A stretch of 64,000 bases of DNA from Mariniblastus fucicola (lineage in GTDB: Bacteria; Planctomycetota; Planctomycetia; Pirellulales; Pirellulaceae). The notes below the pieces were generated by a model that did no database searches, was not told where the DNA came from, and worked only from the letters and a program-made list of their open reading frames with translations. Below are positions 17,822-25,310 of the stretch, piece by piece. The stretch spans positions 1,364,001 through 1,428,000 of the forward strand of contig NZ_CP042912.1 in NCBI RefSeq assembly GCF_008087665.1, in the 5' to 3' direction. The position numbers and the translations under genes were made by a program. Positions within the stretch are counted from its first letter, which is position 1. Each line of letters opens with the position of its first letter.

Positions 17822-19438
17822 ATGATTTCGCGCAAGCCAACTCAACTCGTACTAATTCTCGCCGCCACATTCTTCCTACCCGGATGTGCGATCAAGCCGA
17901 GACAACAATCACGTTTCCACAATGTTGCCGCCGACGGAAGTTGCAATTGCTACACCTGTCGAAGCTGCGGAGGCTATATTGAGGACGTTTCCGCTACGTC
18001 AACTCTGTCCGGGCACGATGTGCAATATTCTTCGGGTCAGAACGTCCAGTACACGCCTTCCAGCGAGTCGTTCCAGTCTTCATCGTCCGACGATTCACAG
18101 CCGAGGAAGCTGTACGAAGTTCCGCCGCAAGAGCCAGTTGTTTCAACCGACTCGTTCAAGCCTGCGGCATCAGCGATCACCGACGATGCACCCGTGATCA
18201 ACGAAGTTCAGCCCGAAGACCGTCCGTTCGACAACAGCTTGAAACTGGAGTCCTATGAAGCACCAAAATCCGAGCCCGGACCTCTCGACGGTGGTGAGTT
18301 CAAGCCATTGAAGTCTGAGGCAAGCATCGAAGAGACGGTCACGAAAAGCGAAGCTCCAAGGGTAGAGCCAGCAAAGATCGAAGCTGCGAAGATTGAGCCA
18401 GCAAAGGTCGAAGCGCCGAAAGCTGAGACTCCGAAGATTGACATTCCAAAGCCAAAGTCGATCGAAGTGCCTGTTCCTGCCGAGCCAGCCCCCGCTGCGG
18501 TTCCGAAAAAGCTGGACGTGCCGGCTCCGGCCAGCACTTTCACGCCTGGTGAAACTTTCAAGCCAAAGAAGCCTGTTGATTCGAGTTGGAAGACTCCGGA
18601 ATCGACATTCAAGCCTTTCGAGCCTGCTGTTGATCTGAAGCAGGAAGTTGCGGTCACGCAGTCGCCTGAGCCAGTCGCGATCCCTCAAGACGACCCTGTC
18701 GATTCGTTTTTTGGACGAGGCGGATTCAAGCCTGTTGCGAAACCGTTGCCTCAGCCGCAGTCAGATTCTGACGGGAAAATCGTTCTCAAAGCGAATCCGG
18801 TAGAACGCAATGTGGTTTATTGCCCGCCGTCGAAAAGCATTTCACGCGTTGTCGTACCGGCACTGCAATCCAGCTTCAAAGGCAGCAGCGACGGCAATCA
18901 GTTGCGTGGCTTGCAGCATACGACAGCTCAGCCGCAACAGGCTCAGGTCGCATCTCAAGAACTGAACCAGCAGCGCTACGGAACGACGGCGTCGGCCAAC
19001 ATCGTTCAGCAGCCAGCCCGGATTCACCGTGAGGAGCCGCAAGCTCAAGTCGTCGAAACGCAGCCAAAAACGATTCCTGTTCGGCTTCGTGCGATCCCGA
19101 TGAACGAGCAAATGATCAAGAACCAGCAAGTCAACGTTCGTTTCCGCGAGCACAATGCAGAACTTCAGGATATCGAGAATTGGCAGATGCAAGCCGCGGC
19201 GGAAATCACACCGGAACGCGTGCCGACTCAGCCAGCTCCGCAGCTTCCAACTCCTCAGCTGGCCACGCCTGAACCGAACTCTGTACCAGCGGCTCCGCAG
19301 CTGAACCTGACTCCGCCGTCATCGACAGAGATCAACTTGCAACTCGCCATTCCGGAACTGGATGACTCGGCTCACGAGCACACGGCCCGGGCTATTGAAA
19401 CAGATGAAATGGTGACGCCACCGTGGCGAATTAAGTAG
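17822..19438 (+). CDS. Pro/Lys/Glu-rich lipoprotein with a cysteine cluster
   Basis: 538 residues from ATG 17822. The N-terminus is a lipoprotein signal (MISRKPTQLVLILAATFF) with lipobox LPGC, so the mature protein should be lipid-anchored. Shortly after comes a dense cysteine cluster (SCNCYTCRSCGG, about 40-51) that could bind metal or form disulfides. The rest is low complexity: K/E/A/P repeats (KIEAAKIEPAKVEAPK, about 190-215) and TFKP repeats (about 255-285), then Gln/Pro-rich sequence. No enzymatic domain is recognised. Such extended lipoproteins often span the envelope or tether surfaces; that is inference. It overlaps the convergent acetyltransferase gene by 8 bp. Confidence 0.75.
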   Translation: MISRKPTQLVLILAATFFLPGCAIKPRQQSRFHNVAADGSCNCYTCRSCGGYIEDVSATSTLSGHDVQYSSGQNVQYTPSSESFQSSSSDDSQPRKLYEVPPQEPVVSTDSFKPAASAITDDAPVINEVQPEDRPFDNSLKLESYEAPKSEPGPLDGGEFKPLKSEASIEETVTKSEAPRVEPAKIEAAKIEPAKVEAPKAETPKIDIPKPKSIEVPVPAEPAPAAVPKKLDVPAPASTFTPGETFKPKKPVDSSWKTPESTFKPFEPAVDLKQEVAVTQSPEPVAIPQDDPVDSFFGRGGFKPVAKPLPQPQSDSDGKIVLKANPVERNVVYCPPSKSISRVVVPALQSSFKGSSDGNQLRGLQHTTAQPQQAQVASQELNQQRYGTTASANIVQQPARIHREEPQAQVVETQPKTIPVRLRAIPMNEQMIKNQQVNVRFREHNAELQDIENWQMQAAAEITPERVPTQPAPQLPTPQLATPEPNSVPAAPQLNLTPPSSTEINLQLAIPELDDSAHEHTARAIETDEMVTPPWRIK

Positions 19439-20528
19439 CCGACCAAAGGTTCATCGATTTCACCGCGACCAGCTGATGCTTGACCTCGCGGAGAAATCGA
19501 AAGCCCTGGTTGAGCAGTGTCGGAAGCGTAGAGCGTGAAACGAATCGAATGCTGTTTAGCTGATTCGGGACTGCGCCCCAGTAAGGCTTGTACGGCTGAT
19601 CGCCGCGCAGAAAATCGAACACTTCGCAGCCTTGTTCGATCGCTCGTCGAACCGCGAACGTGATTAACAGGTGCCCCGGTTCGAGTTTTGATTTCTCGGC
19701 AAGAATTCCCGCCAGGTAAAGCTGTGTAATTCCCGGACTGTGGAGCACCAGATGAGCGCCGATCGGCTGTTCTTCGTGGAAGGCGACGATGATTTCTGCT
19801 TGGCGTTTTTCGCCCAGCGCTACGGCGGCGTCGTGTAGGAAATTGCGAAAGTTGTCGTCCGCAAACGCGCCGGGTTCGCCTTTGCTTTCGAACCGGCTCT
19901 GATGCAACGCAACGATGTGCTCCCATGCATCTTCAAACGGAAGATCGGCAAACGAGGACCGAACTTCGAACTCAGTCGAGTCCAAACGCTTGACGGCTTT
20001 CTTGATTTTGCGTTTGAGTGACTTTTTGGAGCTCGCGATGAAGCCAGCCCAATCGCTCGGCAGGCTTAGCTGCCACGTCGGATCCAGCTCGGTGTCGTAT
20101 CGCCAAAACTGATTTCCCAACGGTTTATCGAACGCGTCCTGAGGCCTCGACCCGTCGACGCCTTCCATTTCCAGCATCGCTGCCGATGAAGCGACGGCTT
20201 TGGCGATCTCGATGGTGAACTGTTCGCGCCACGGATCGGCAACAATCAGGTCCGCGTAGTCGGTGCATGTTTTTCCGCTGCCGAGAAAGCGAAGTCGTTT
20301 TTGACCGTTCCAGCGGTCCTGAAAAAAAGGCGCGATGCCGACGACCTGATCGTCAGCTTCCAGCACGAACAAATTCAGCTGGCCAAGATGCTGGAAGTTG
20401 TTCCACCACGCGAAGTGCCACCCGAAGCTGTGGAGCGGCTCGCAAGTCAATTGCTCCCAGCGTGTTTGCAGGGACGCAAATTCTTCCACGGAGCGAACGG
20501 TTCGAAGCACAGTTTTCTGAGTGCCCAT
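19431..20528 (-). CDS. BioF2/FemAB-like GNAT-fold acyltransferase
   Basis: 365-residue protein of the Acetyltransf_6 (BioF2-like, CelD/FemAB-related) type. Visible family pattern: N-terminal FASLQTRWEQLTCEPLHSFGWHF with WWNNF, a middle SKKSLKRKIKKAVKRL basic helix, and the C-terminal GNAT core (HEEQPIGAHLVLHSPGITQLYLAG, then LEPGHLLITFAVRRAIEQGCEVFDFLRGDQPYKPYWGA), in which FDFLRGD is characteristic. These proteins are linked to exopolysaccharide or peptidoglycan modification; the substrate is unknown. ATG at 20528. Its last 8 bases overlap the end of the lipoprotein gene on the other strand. Confidence 0.85.
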   Translation of the reverse strand: MGTQKTVLRTVRSVEEFASLQTRWEQLTCEPLHSFGWHFAWWNNFQHLGQLNLFVLEADDQVVGIAPFFQDRWNGQKRLRFLGSGKTCTDYADLIVADPWREQFTIEIAKAVASSAAMLEMEGVDGSRPQDAFDKPLGNQFWRYDTELDPTWQLSLPSDWAGFIASSKKSLKRKIKKAVKRLDSTEFEVRSSFADLPFEDAWEHIVALHQSRFESKGEPGAFADDNFRNFLHDAAVALGEKRQAEIIVAFHEEQPIGAHLVLHSPGITQLYLAGILAEKSKLEPGHLLITFAVRRAIEQGCEVFDFLRGDQPYKPYWGAVPNQLNSIRFVSRSTLPTLLNQGFRFLREVKHQLVAVKSMNLWSAT

Positions 20529-20812
20529 ATTATCTGATTCCTGATTCTATTTCCGATGGCTTTCTGGATCCGCGCACCATCGGGTGCCAACTGGCGGTAT
20601 CAAGAACTCTACTACCAACAATTGTCGTGCCATCCAAAAATGGAAATTCTTCGCAGTAATTTTTCCTTACAATGATGCAGCCTCGAAACGCGTGTTGCGA
20701 AAACGCACCATTGCAACGAAACTGTTCGCCCGCGATCTGGGGTCAAGGAAACGGTTTCCGGGATTTGCGATCGACGCTCGTCGCGCGAGTTTGAATTTGC
20801 TCCGGAGTCAGT
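20529..20812. other. 284-bp divergent promoter region
   Basis: Lies between the acetyltransferase gene (minus) and the methyltransferase gene (plus). I see no gene, repeat or terminator. A GGAG Shine-Dalgarno at about 20804-20807 serves the downstream GTG start. Confidence 0.4.
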
Positions 20813-21643
20813 GTGCCGTCAGAAAACAATCAAAACACAAAACCGTTTGAAGGAGTCGAAGTGGGGGAAAAGCCTGAGGACGGCGTCGTTTCGTTCAACC
20901 GGCAAGCCTGGGATCGTGTCGCCGACGCTGGCGATCGCTACTACCGAGCCATGACGTCGGAGCAGATTCAGTCAGCACGAGATGGCGAATGGCGAATTCG
21001 GATCACACCCACGAAAGCCGTGCCGAGAGACTGGCTTGAGCCGTTGGATGGAAAGGAGATCCTGTTGCTCGCCGGTGGCGGAGGCCAACAGTCTCCGATT
21101 CTGGCCGCACTCGGCGCCAAGGTTACGGTTTTTGATCTCAGCCCACGGCAGCTTGAACGGGACATCGAGATTGCGGAGCGAGAAGGCTTCGAAATCGAAG
21201 CCGTTTCTGGAGACATGGCCGACCTTTCGATGTTCGAAAGCGAACGGTTCGACATGGTGCTCAATCCTTGCAGCGTTTGCTACATCCCGGACGTCGTTCC
21301 TGTTTGGAAAGAAGTCGCCCGAGTTTTGCGGCACGGCGGCACGTTCATGACCGGCGTGATCAACCCGCTGTACTACATTTTCGACGCGGCCAAACTGGAT
21401 CGCGACGAATTCGTTGTGCGGCACAAGATTCCGTATTCCGATGCTGATCTTGGGGAGGAGCAAAGCGAACTCTTGGGCGACGAACGACCTCGCGAGTTTG
21501 GACACTCACTCAGCGACCTGATCGGTGCTCAACTGGATGCCGGAATGCAGTTGGTCGGGTTTTACGAAGATGGCTGGGGCGGCAGCGACAAACTAAGCAC
21601 TCACATTTCGACCTTCCTGGCGACGCGAAGTCGAAAACTGTAA
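20813..21643 (+). CDS. class I SAM-dependent methyltransferase
   Basis: 276 residues with a Rossmann methyltransferase core: motif I ILLLAGGGGQQSPILAALGAKVTVFDLS (glycine loop plus acidic Asp after beta-2), a GDMADL motif, FDMVLNPCSVCYIPD (motif IV region) and VLRHGGTFMTGV (post-motif). This matches the Methyltransf_11 class. The substrate is unknown. A GTG start at 20813 is chosen because GGAG sits five bases upstream and no in-frame ATG precedes the conserved core closely. It is followed 69 bp later by the unknown gene at 21713, so the two may share a transcript. Confidence 0.85.
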   Translation: MPSENNQNTKPFEGVEVGEKPEDGVVSFNRQAWDRVADAGDRYYRAMTSEQIQSARDGEWRIRITPTKAVPRDWLEPLDGKEILLLAGGGGQQSPILAALGAKVTVFDLSPRQLERDIEIAEREGFEIEAVSGDMADLSMFESERFDMVLNPCSVCYIPDVVPVWKEVARVLRHGGTFMTGVINPLYYIFDAAKLDRDEFVVRHKIPYSDADLGEEQSELLGDERPREFGHSLSDLIGAQLDAGMQLVGFYEDGWGGSDKLSTHISTFLATRSRKL

Positions 21644-21712
21644 TCGCGTGACGGTTTAGGCTACAGATACTATGATGCTCATGTCCACCCTGCCCTGTTT
21701 CGGACTGAAATC

Positions 21713-22432
21713 ATGCCAGAAATAAACATCAGCAACAGCTCTGACCGCGACGCCGTCGTCAGCATGGAAAGCGTCGCGACGCCACTACGCGTCCGATGGG
21801 TGGATACTCAGGCCAGACAGGCTTCCAACGTTCGTTTGCTCAAATCGACTTTGGACCACGATACCGAATCGCTGGTGAAAAAGTTTGGTGGCTTGGAAGA
21901 AGTCTCCCAGGCGATCATCGATGGTGATCCGGAAATTAACTTTGAGATGACCGGCATCACGATGCAGGGAACGTCGCGGGTGTTCGTCAACAAGGATCAG
22001 GAGCTGGTGCATCGCGTTCAGCAGTTCGAGATCATTCGCGATCCGGATGGAAATGAGAAAGACCGTCGGCCGCGGCAGATTGTGCCGCAGAACGTTTCCA
22101 ATGAGCTGCCGTTGAAATGGACGGGCAAGTTTTTAAAACGTTCCGACGTGATTCGCAAGTTCGTCTTTGCCAGCAAGATGCAGTTAACGCACATCAACGG
22201 TTTGACTTACGACTTCCTGTTTGCGATGGCCAAAGACCTCGAAGATCGCGACTCGATGATGTTGCTCGGCGCAGGTCCAAACTCAAACCAGCCTCTCATC
22301 CTTCGCCGCGGTAGCTTGCCATATCGCGGTTTTCTGGAGGGACGGACGAAAGGCGATCGCTACGTGTTGCTGTTGCATCTTTCGAACATGGAGATGAAGA
22401 AACCGGAAGAGTCTGGATCATCCGAAGCCTAG
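21713..22432 (+). CDS. conserved-looking protein of unknown function
   Basis: 239 residues, no signal peptide, no membrane helix, no family I recognise. Composition is ordinary and soluble, with a mixed alpha/beta look (TPLRVRWVDTQARQASNVRLLKS at the N-terminus, GDRYVLLLHLSNMEM near the end). ATG at 21713. Its TAG stop (22430-22432) consists of the TA target duplication of the IS630 copy plus the first G of the element. Joining the two flanks without the IS also gives TAG, so the insertion left the protein unchanged. Readthrough into the IS is therefore not expected. Confidence 0.7.
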   Translation: MPEINISNSSDRDAVVSMESVATPLRVRWVDTQARQASNVRLLKSTLDHDTESLVKKFGGLEEVSQAIIDGDPEINFEMTGITMQGTSRVFVNKDQELVHRVQQFEIIRDPDGNEKDRRPRQIVPQNVSNELPLKWTGKFLKRSDVIRKFVFASKMQLTHINGLTYDFLFAMAKDLEDRDSMMLLGAGPNSNQPLILRRGSLPYRGFLEGRTKGDRYVLLLHLSNMEMKKPEESGSSEA

Positions 22433-22459
22433 TGGTCCGTCAAAGCTTAATTTTGGGAT
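22432..22459 (+). repeat. IS630 left terminal inverted repeat
   Basis: Outer end GTGGTCCGTC, inner end TTTTGGGAT; pairs imperfectly (about 20 of 28 positions) with the copy at 23630-23657. Confidence 0.8.
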
Positions 22460-23138
22460 AGACGCTTTTTAGTTTGCATCGTGCATCGTCGATTTTCATT
22501 TGCCAATCGACTCCCCGCTGTGTCTCGTTGACATCTTTGTACCACGCTTTGATTTCGGTTTTGAGGATTTTCAAGCTTGGTATCCGTCTGTTCTTCAAGC
22601 ACTGACGCGTCAATGAACTGAGTTCATTTTCTGCGACATTTAACCAACTTCCATGCTTGGGGGTGTAGACGAAGTTGATTCTCCGAACGTAAGCACGGGC
22701 CTCTTCAGGTGGATAGACTTCGTAGAACGCACCCTTGGTGTGGGTGTTGAGATTGTCGCAAACCAATGTAATTTGATCGCAGTCTGCGTAGCGTGTGTCC
22801 AGCAGGGTCGCGACCTCTTGGGCCCAGTCCGTTTTGGTACGTTGGCCGCGGGCGGTTGCTTGTCGCCATCCACCAAGGGGTTCATTAAACATAAAGATGC
22901 TGGCCGTCCCGGCACGCTCATATTCGTAGTCAACTCGCTTGGGGTGGTTTCGAGTTGCGGCAACTGGCTGACGCGTTTCCTTGATCAGCTGAACGGGCTG
23001 CTCATCCATGCAGACCACCGGATGCCCGGGATCATACGGTTTTTCATAGGTCTCGAGCACTTCCTCCATGTTGGCCACAAACTCAGCATCGGCTTCCGGG
23101 GGAATCACCCAGTATTCGATCTTTCGTTTGTTGGTCAT
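22440..23138 (-). CDS. IS630-family transposase, DDE catalytic part (second frame)
   Basis: 232 residues forming the DDE_3-type catalytic domain. The three acidic residues are visible in VVCMDEQPVQL (first Asp), TLVCDNLNTH (second Asp) and GSWLNVAENELSSL (Glu); the His-Thr-Lys and Trp-Leu-Asn context is typical of IS630. Its ATG overlaps the stop of the first frame (ATGA, 23135-23138). A run of seven A on the coding strand just upstream (T-run on plus at 23143-23149) puts the two frames in a -1 relation. The functional product is therefore probably a frameshift fusion, as known for several IS630 members, rather than this frame alone. Confidence 0.9.
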   Translation of the reverse strand: MTNKRKIEYWVIPPEADAEFVANMEEVLETYEKPYDPGHPVVCMDEQPVQLIKETRQPVAATRNHPKRVDYEYERAGTASIFMFNEPLGGWRQATARGQRTKTDWAQEVATLLDTRYADCDQITLVCDNLNTHTKGAFYEVYPPEEARAYVRRINFVYTPKHGSWLNVAENELSSLTRQCLKNRRIPSLKILKTEIKAWYKDVNETQRGVDWQMKIDDARCKLKSVYPKIKL

Positions 23139-23578
23139 GCCGTTTTTTTAATCGTCTTGCGAGCCGTTTCATGGCTGATCGATTCAGCCACGCCGAGTTC
23201 CACCACCTTACGCGCAAGCAGTCGCAACGACCAGTTGGCGTAGCCTTTGGGTGGTGAGCCCAGACGCATCGCAACGATTGTGGCTTCTTGCTTTCCATCG
23301 AGAAGCTTCGGAGTCGGTGGTGTATCACGTCTCTTGCGATTGAGACACTCTTCAAAACCTCGTTCGACGAATCGCTGACGAACATTCTCAACTGTTTGCC
23401 GGCGACAACGATACGCCTCGGCGATCTGAACGTCAGTCCAGTTCGGACCATCAGCATCCGACTGGAGAAGGATTTGGGCCCGGCGAACTTTCTGACTCGT
23501 GCCCTTGAGACGTTTGACTATTTCCTCTGCCGCTTGACGTTCGGCTTCTGACAATCGGACGATATACTTCTTCTGCAT
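23135..23578 (-). CDS. IS630-family transposase, helix-turn-helix part (first frame)
   Basis: 147 residues. Contains the DNA-binding region of IS630 transposases: WTDVQIAEAYRCRRQTVENVRQRFVERGFEECLNR (a helix-turn-helix followed by the RF-ERGFEE-L pattern) and a second winged-helix-like half (YANWSLRLLARKVVELGVAESISHETARKTIKK). A near-perfect Shine-Dalgarno AAGGAGG lies about 5 bases upstream of the ATG (23578). The frame ends just after the AAA AAA ACG slippery stretch; slippage by -1 there joins it to the catalytic frame. Confidence 0.9.
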   Translation of the reverse strand: MQKKYIVRLSEAERQAAEEIVKRLKGTSQKVRRAQILLQSDADGPNWTDVQIAEAYRCRRQTVENVRQRFVERGFEECLNRKRRDTPPTPKLLDGKQEATIVAMRLGSPPKGYANWSLRLLARKVVELGVAESISHETARKTIKKTA

Positions 23579-23629
23579 GGCAACCTCCTTGTGTTGCGTG
23601 CAGAATCCCGATTTTCAATCGAACAATCA

Positions 23630-23657
23630 ATCCCAATCTTTAGTACTGACAGAACAC
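23630..23657 (-). repeat. IS630 right terminal inverted repeat
   Basis: Read on minus it begins GTGTTCTGTCAG at the outer end and finishes ATTGGGAT; partner of the 22432-22459 repeat. Confidence 0.8.
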
Positions 23658-23791
23658 TAGGCGCTGTTTGACTGATTGATTTTCGTGTTGTCAGCGCGGC
23701 CAAACATAGCGGCAAAGGCGATAGCCGCCGTTTCAATGCACAACGTACCGGCGGCTAGTGCCTGGCCGCTCACAGTTACGAAACAGCGCCT
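23658..23791 (+). repeat. palindromic repeat family 2, copy A
   Basis: Bounded by an 11-bp inverted repeat AGGCGCTGTTT (23659-23669) and AAACAGCGCCT (23781-23791). The first ~58 bases align with copy B at 45970 (shared GATTTTC, GTCA-CG and GGCCAAACA blocks). The interior is longer and holds a second hairpin-forming pair (AGCCGCC / GGCGGCT). It starts at the stop codon of the unknown gene once the IS630 is removed, and ends 19 bp from the DUF368 gene. Confidence 0.7.
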
Positions 23792-23809
23792 GGCCGGTTT
23801 GCAGTCTCG

Positions 23810-24862
23810 CTACTCTTCGCTGCCCAGTTTCGAAACGCCAATCGTGATGCCCAGCCCCAGCAGCACCAAACCGATTGAGCCACCGATCTGCGTTGCGTTG
23901 GGAGTAAATCGCTCTGTCTTCCAGTCTTCTTTTTCGATTTCGGCGAGCAACTCTACCGTCATCAACTGGCCTTTGATTTCGTCGCCAACTTGAGGTGGGA
24001 CAGGAACCTGAAACGGCCACAGACCGATCGTGGAACCGAGTAACAGACCGAGCAATGCTCCGAGTGTGGGCTCGCGATGCTTTTCCAGCAACCACTTCAG
24101 CAAGTTGCCAACCACGACCACGCCCAGGACGACTCCGATCCCGACCGGCAACACGACCGACAGCCCAGGTTCCATCGCGGCGGAAATGTCTCTGGCTTTC
24201 AACGCGTCCTTCAACCGATCGATTCCACCAAGAATCGGAACGTACTGTCCCAGCAGCAACAACAGATAGCCGCCGGACACGCCAGGCAAAATCATGGCGC
24301 TGGCTCCCGCGAGCCCCGCGACCACCATCATTGGAAAACTCTGGGACCCCGATCCGGTGACTTCGTAAAGTTGCAGCAGGAACAGTCCCGCCATGGCAGC
24401 GAACGCGCCGATCGCCGCGGCAATGCTTTTACTCGAAAGCGGCTTCACCATTTTGTAGACCAACGGGACGCCGCCGAGCGTCAAGCCGATGAACAGGCTG
24501 TACATGATCCATCGTTTTTCCACCACGAGGTCTTTCAGCAGTCCCGCGAACAGGAGAATCGCAATTCCTGCGGCCACAACGACGGTTCCCAAAACCAGCA
24601 GCGATCGAAATCGAAAACGTAAACGCGTCACATCTGCAATCGCGTTGATGAATCGTGGATAGATACCAGCGGCCAATAGCATCGTGCCTCCGCTGATTCC
24701 TGGTACAAGATTCGCAAGTCCCATCAGAACTCCGCCGTAAGTCGATCGGGTGATCAATGCTGCGCTGGAAAGTTCATCGGAACCGACCAGCGAATTGTCG
24801 TCATTTGTTTCTACGGTCGTTTGCGCAGTTGATGGAGAGTCAAATGGATCCATTGTTTTCAC
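23810..24862 (-). CDS. DUF368 integral membrane protein, probable undecaprenyl-phosphate translocase
   Basis: 350 residues, about nine or ten membrane helices. The family signature is clear: GVLMGLANLVPGISGGTMLL (about 44-63) and its internal duplicate GLAGASAMILPGVSGGYLLLLL (about 183-204). DUF368 proteins (PopT type) have been reported as undecaprenyl-phosphate flippases that return the lipid carrier across the inner membrane; applying that here is by family. The start at 24862 (MKTMDPFD) gives a hydrophilic N-terminal tail of ~35 residues. The undecaprenyl-diphosphatase gene uppP is in the window too (59896-60702) but not linked. Confidence 0.9.
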   Translation of the reverse strand: MKTMDPFDSPSTAQTTVETNDDNSLVGSDELSSAALITRSTYGGVLMGLANLVPGISGGTMLLAAGIYPRFINAIADVTRLRFRFRSLLVLGTVVVAAGIAILLFAGLLKDLVVEKRWIMYSLFIGLTLGGVPLVYKMVKPLSSKSIAAAIGAFAAMAGLFLLQLYEVTGSGSQSFPMMVVAGLAGASAMILPGVSGGYLLLLLGQYVPILGGIDRLKDALKARDISAAMEPGLSVVLPVGIGVVLGVVVVGNLLKWLLEKHREPTLGALLGLLLGSTIGLWPFQVPVPPQVGDEIKGQLMTVELLAEIEKEDWKTERFTPNATQIGGSIGLVLLGLGITIGVSKLGSEE

Positions 24863-25196
24863 CTGGAAGTAGGAAGTCGGCTATGAAATTGGCACGCCTG
24901 GAAATGTTAAGACACCGGCTTGCGGTAAAACCAGCGAAATCCAAATCTGCGAACCTGGTGGGAAATGTGATCGTGCGAGTAAAAGTATGAACATGTGGTC
25001 GGCCAACACGATTATTTTTAACGTCTCGCGGCACAAGGGGGGAACAAGTCACACCGTCGCCAACTGGTCGCCAGAATTGCCCTATTTGAATTGTCTGCGT
25101 CGCAACAATGGTGTTCTTTACAAAACGCATTTTGTTTTCGACAAAACCAGCCAAATTTGATAAAGTGCATTCTGAAAGACACTGGAGGTGATCGGT
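24863..25196. other. 334-bp divergent gap upstream of ispE
   Basis: No gene seen. Before ispE there is a weak promoter-like pair, TTCGAC (25137-25142) and GATAAA (25159-25164), 16 bases apart. No terminator or repeat is visible. Confidence 0.3.
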
Positions 25197-25310
25197 ATGA
25201 GAACACCAATTCGATCAACCTTTGTTGAACAACATGAAGATTCGGCACCTGGGCCAAGACGGCCGCTCAATCAGGATTGCGACTCCCGCCAAATTAAATC
25301 TGTTTTTTGA
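25197..25310 (+). CDS. possible 37-codon leader ORF overlapping the ispE start
   Basis: ATG at 25197 is preceded by a strong Shine-Dalgarno (GGAGGTG at 25184-25190), much better than anything before the ispE start. The frame runs 37 codons to TGA (25308-25310) in a different frame from ispE and covers the first ~25 codons of ispE. The peptide (begins MRTPIRSTFVEQ) has no family. It may be a translated leader coupled to ispE, or the Shine-Dalgarno may serve something else. Real but untested. Confidence 0.35.
   Translation: MRTPIRSTFVEQHEDSAPGPRRPLNQDCDSRQIKSVF

Larger units (their letters stand above)
22432..23657 (-). mobile_element. IS630-family insertion sequence, complete
   Basis: A 1226-bp element bounded by TA on both sides (22430-22431 and 23658-23659), the target duplication typical of IS630/Tc1-mariner elements. 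Imperfect terminal inverted repeats of 28 bp lie at 22432-22459 and 23630-23657; both begin GTG at the outer end and share a TTGGGAT inner end. It carries two overlapping minus-strand frames: a helix-turn-helix part and a DDE part. Both ends and both frames look intact, so it may still be active. It inserted exactly in the stop codon of the upstream gene and at the edge of a short palindromic repeat. Confidence 0.9.

Noticed and set aside
22440-23578. IS630 transposase as a broken pseudogene
   Set aside because: The two frames overlap at a slippery A7 run with intact helix-turn-helix and DDE residues, which fits programmed frameshifting better than decay.
24840-25154. Small open frames in the gap upstream of ispE
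   Set aside because: No initiation signals or coding character; the region is a divergent promoter area.
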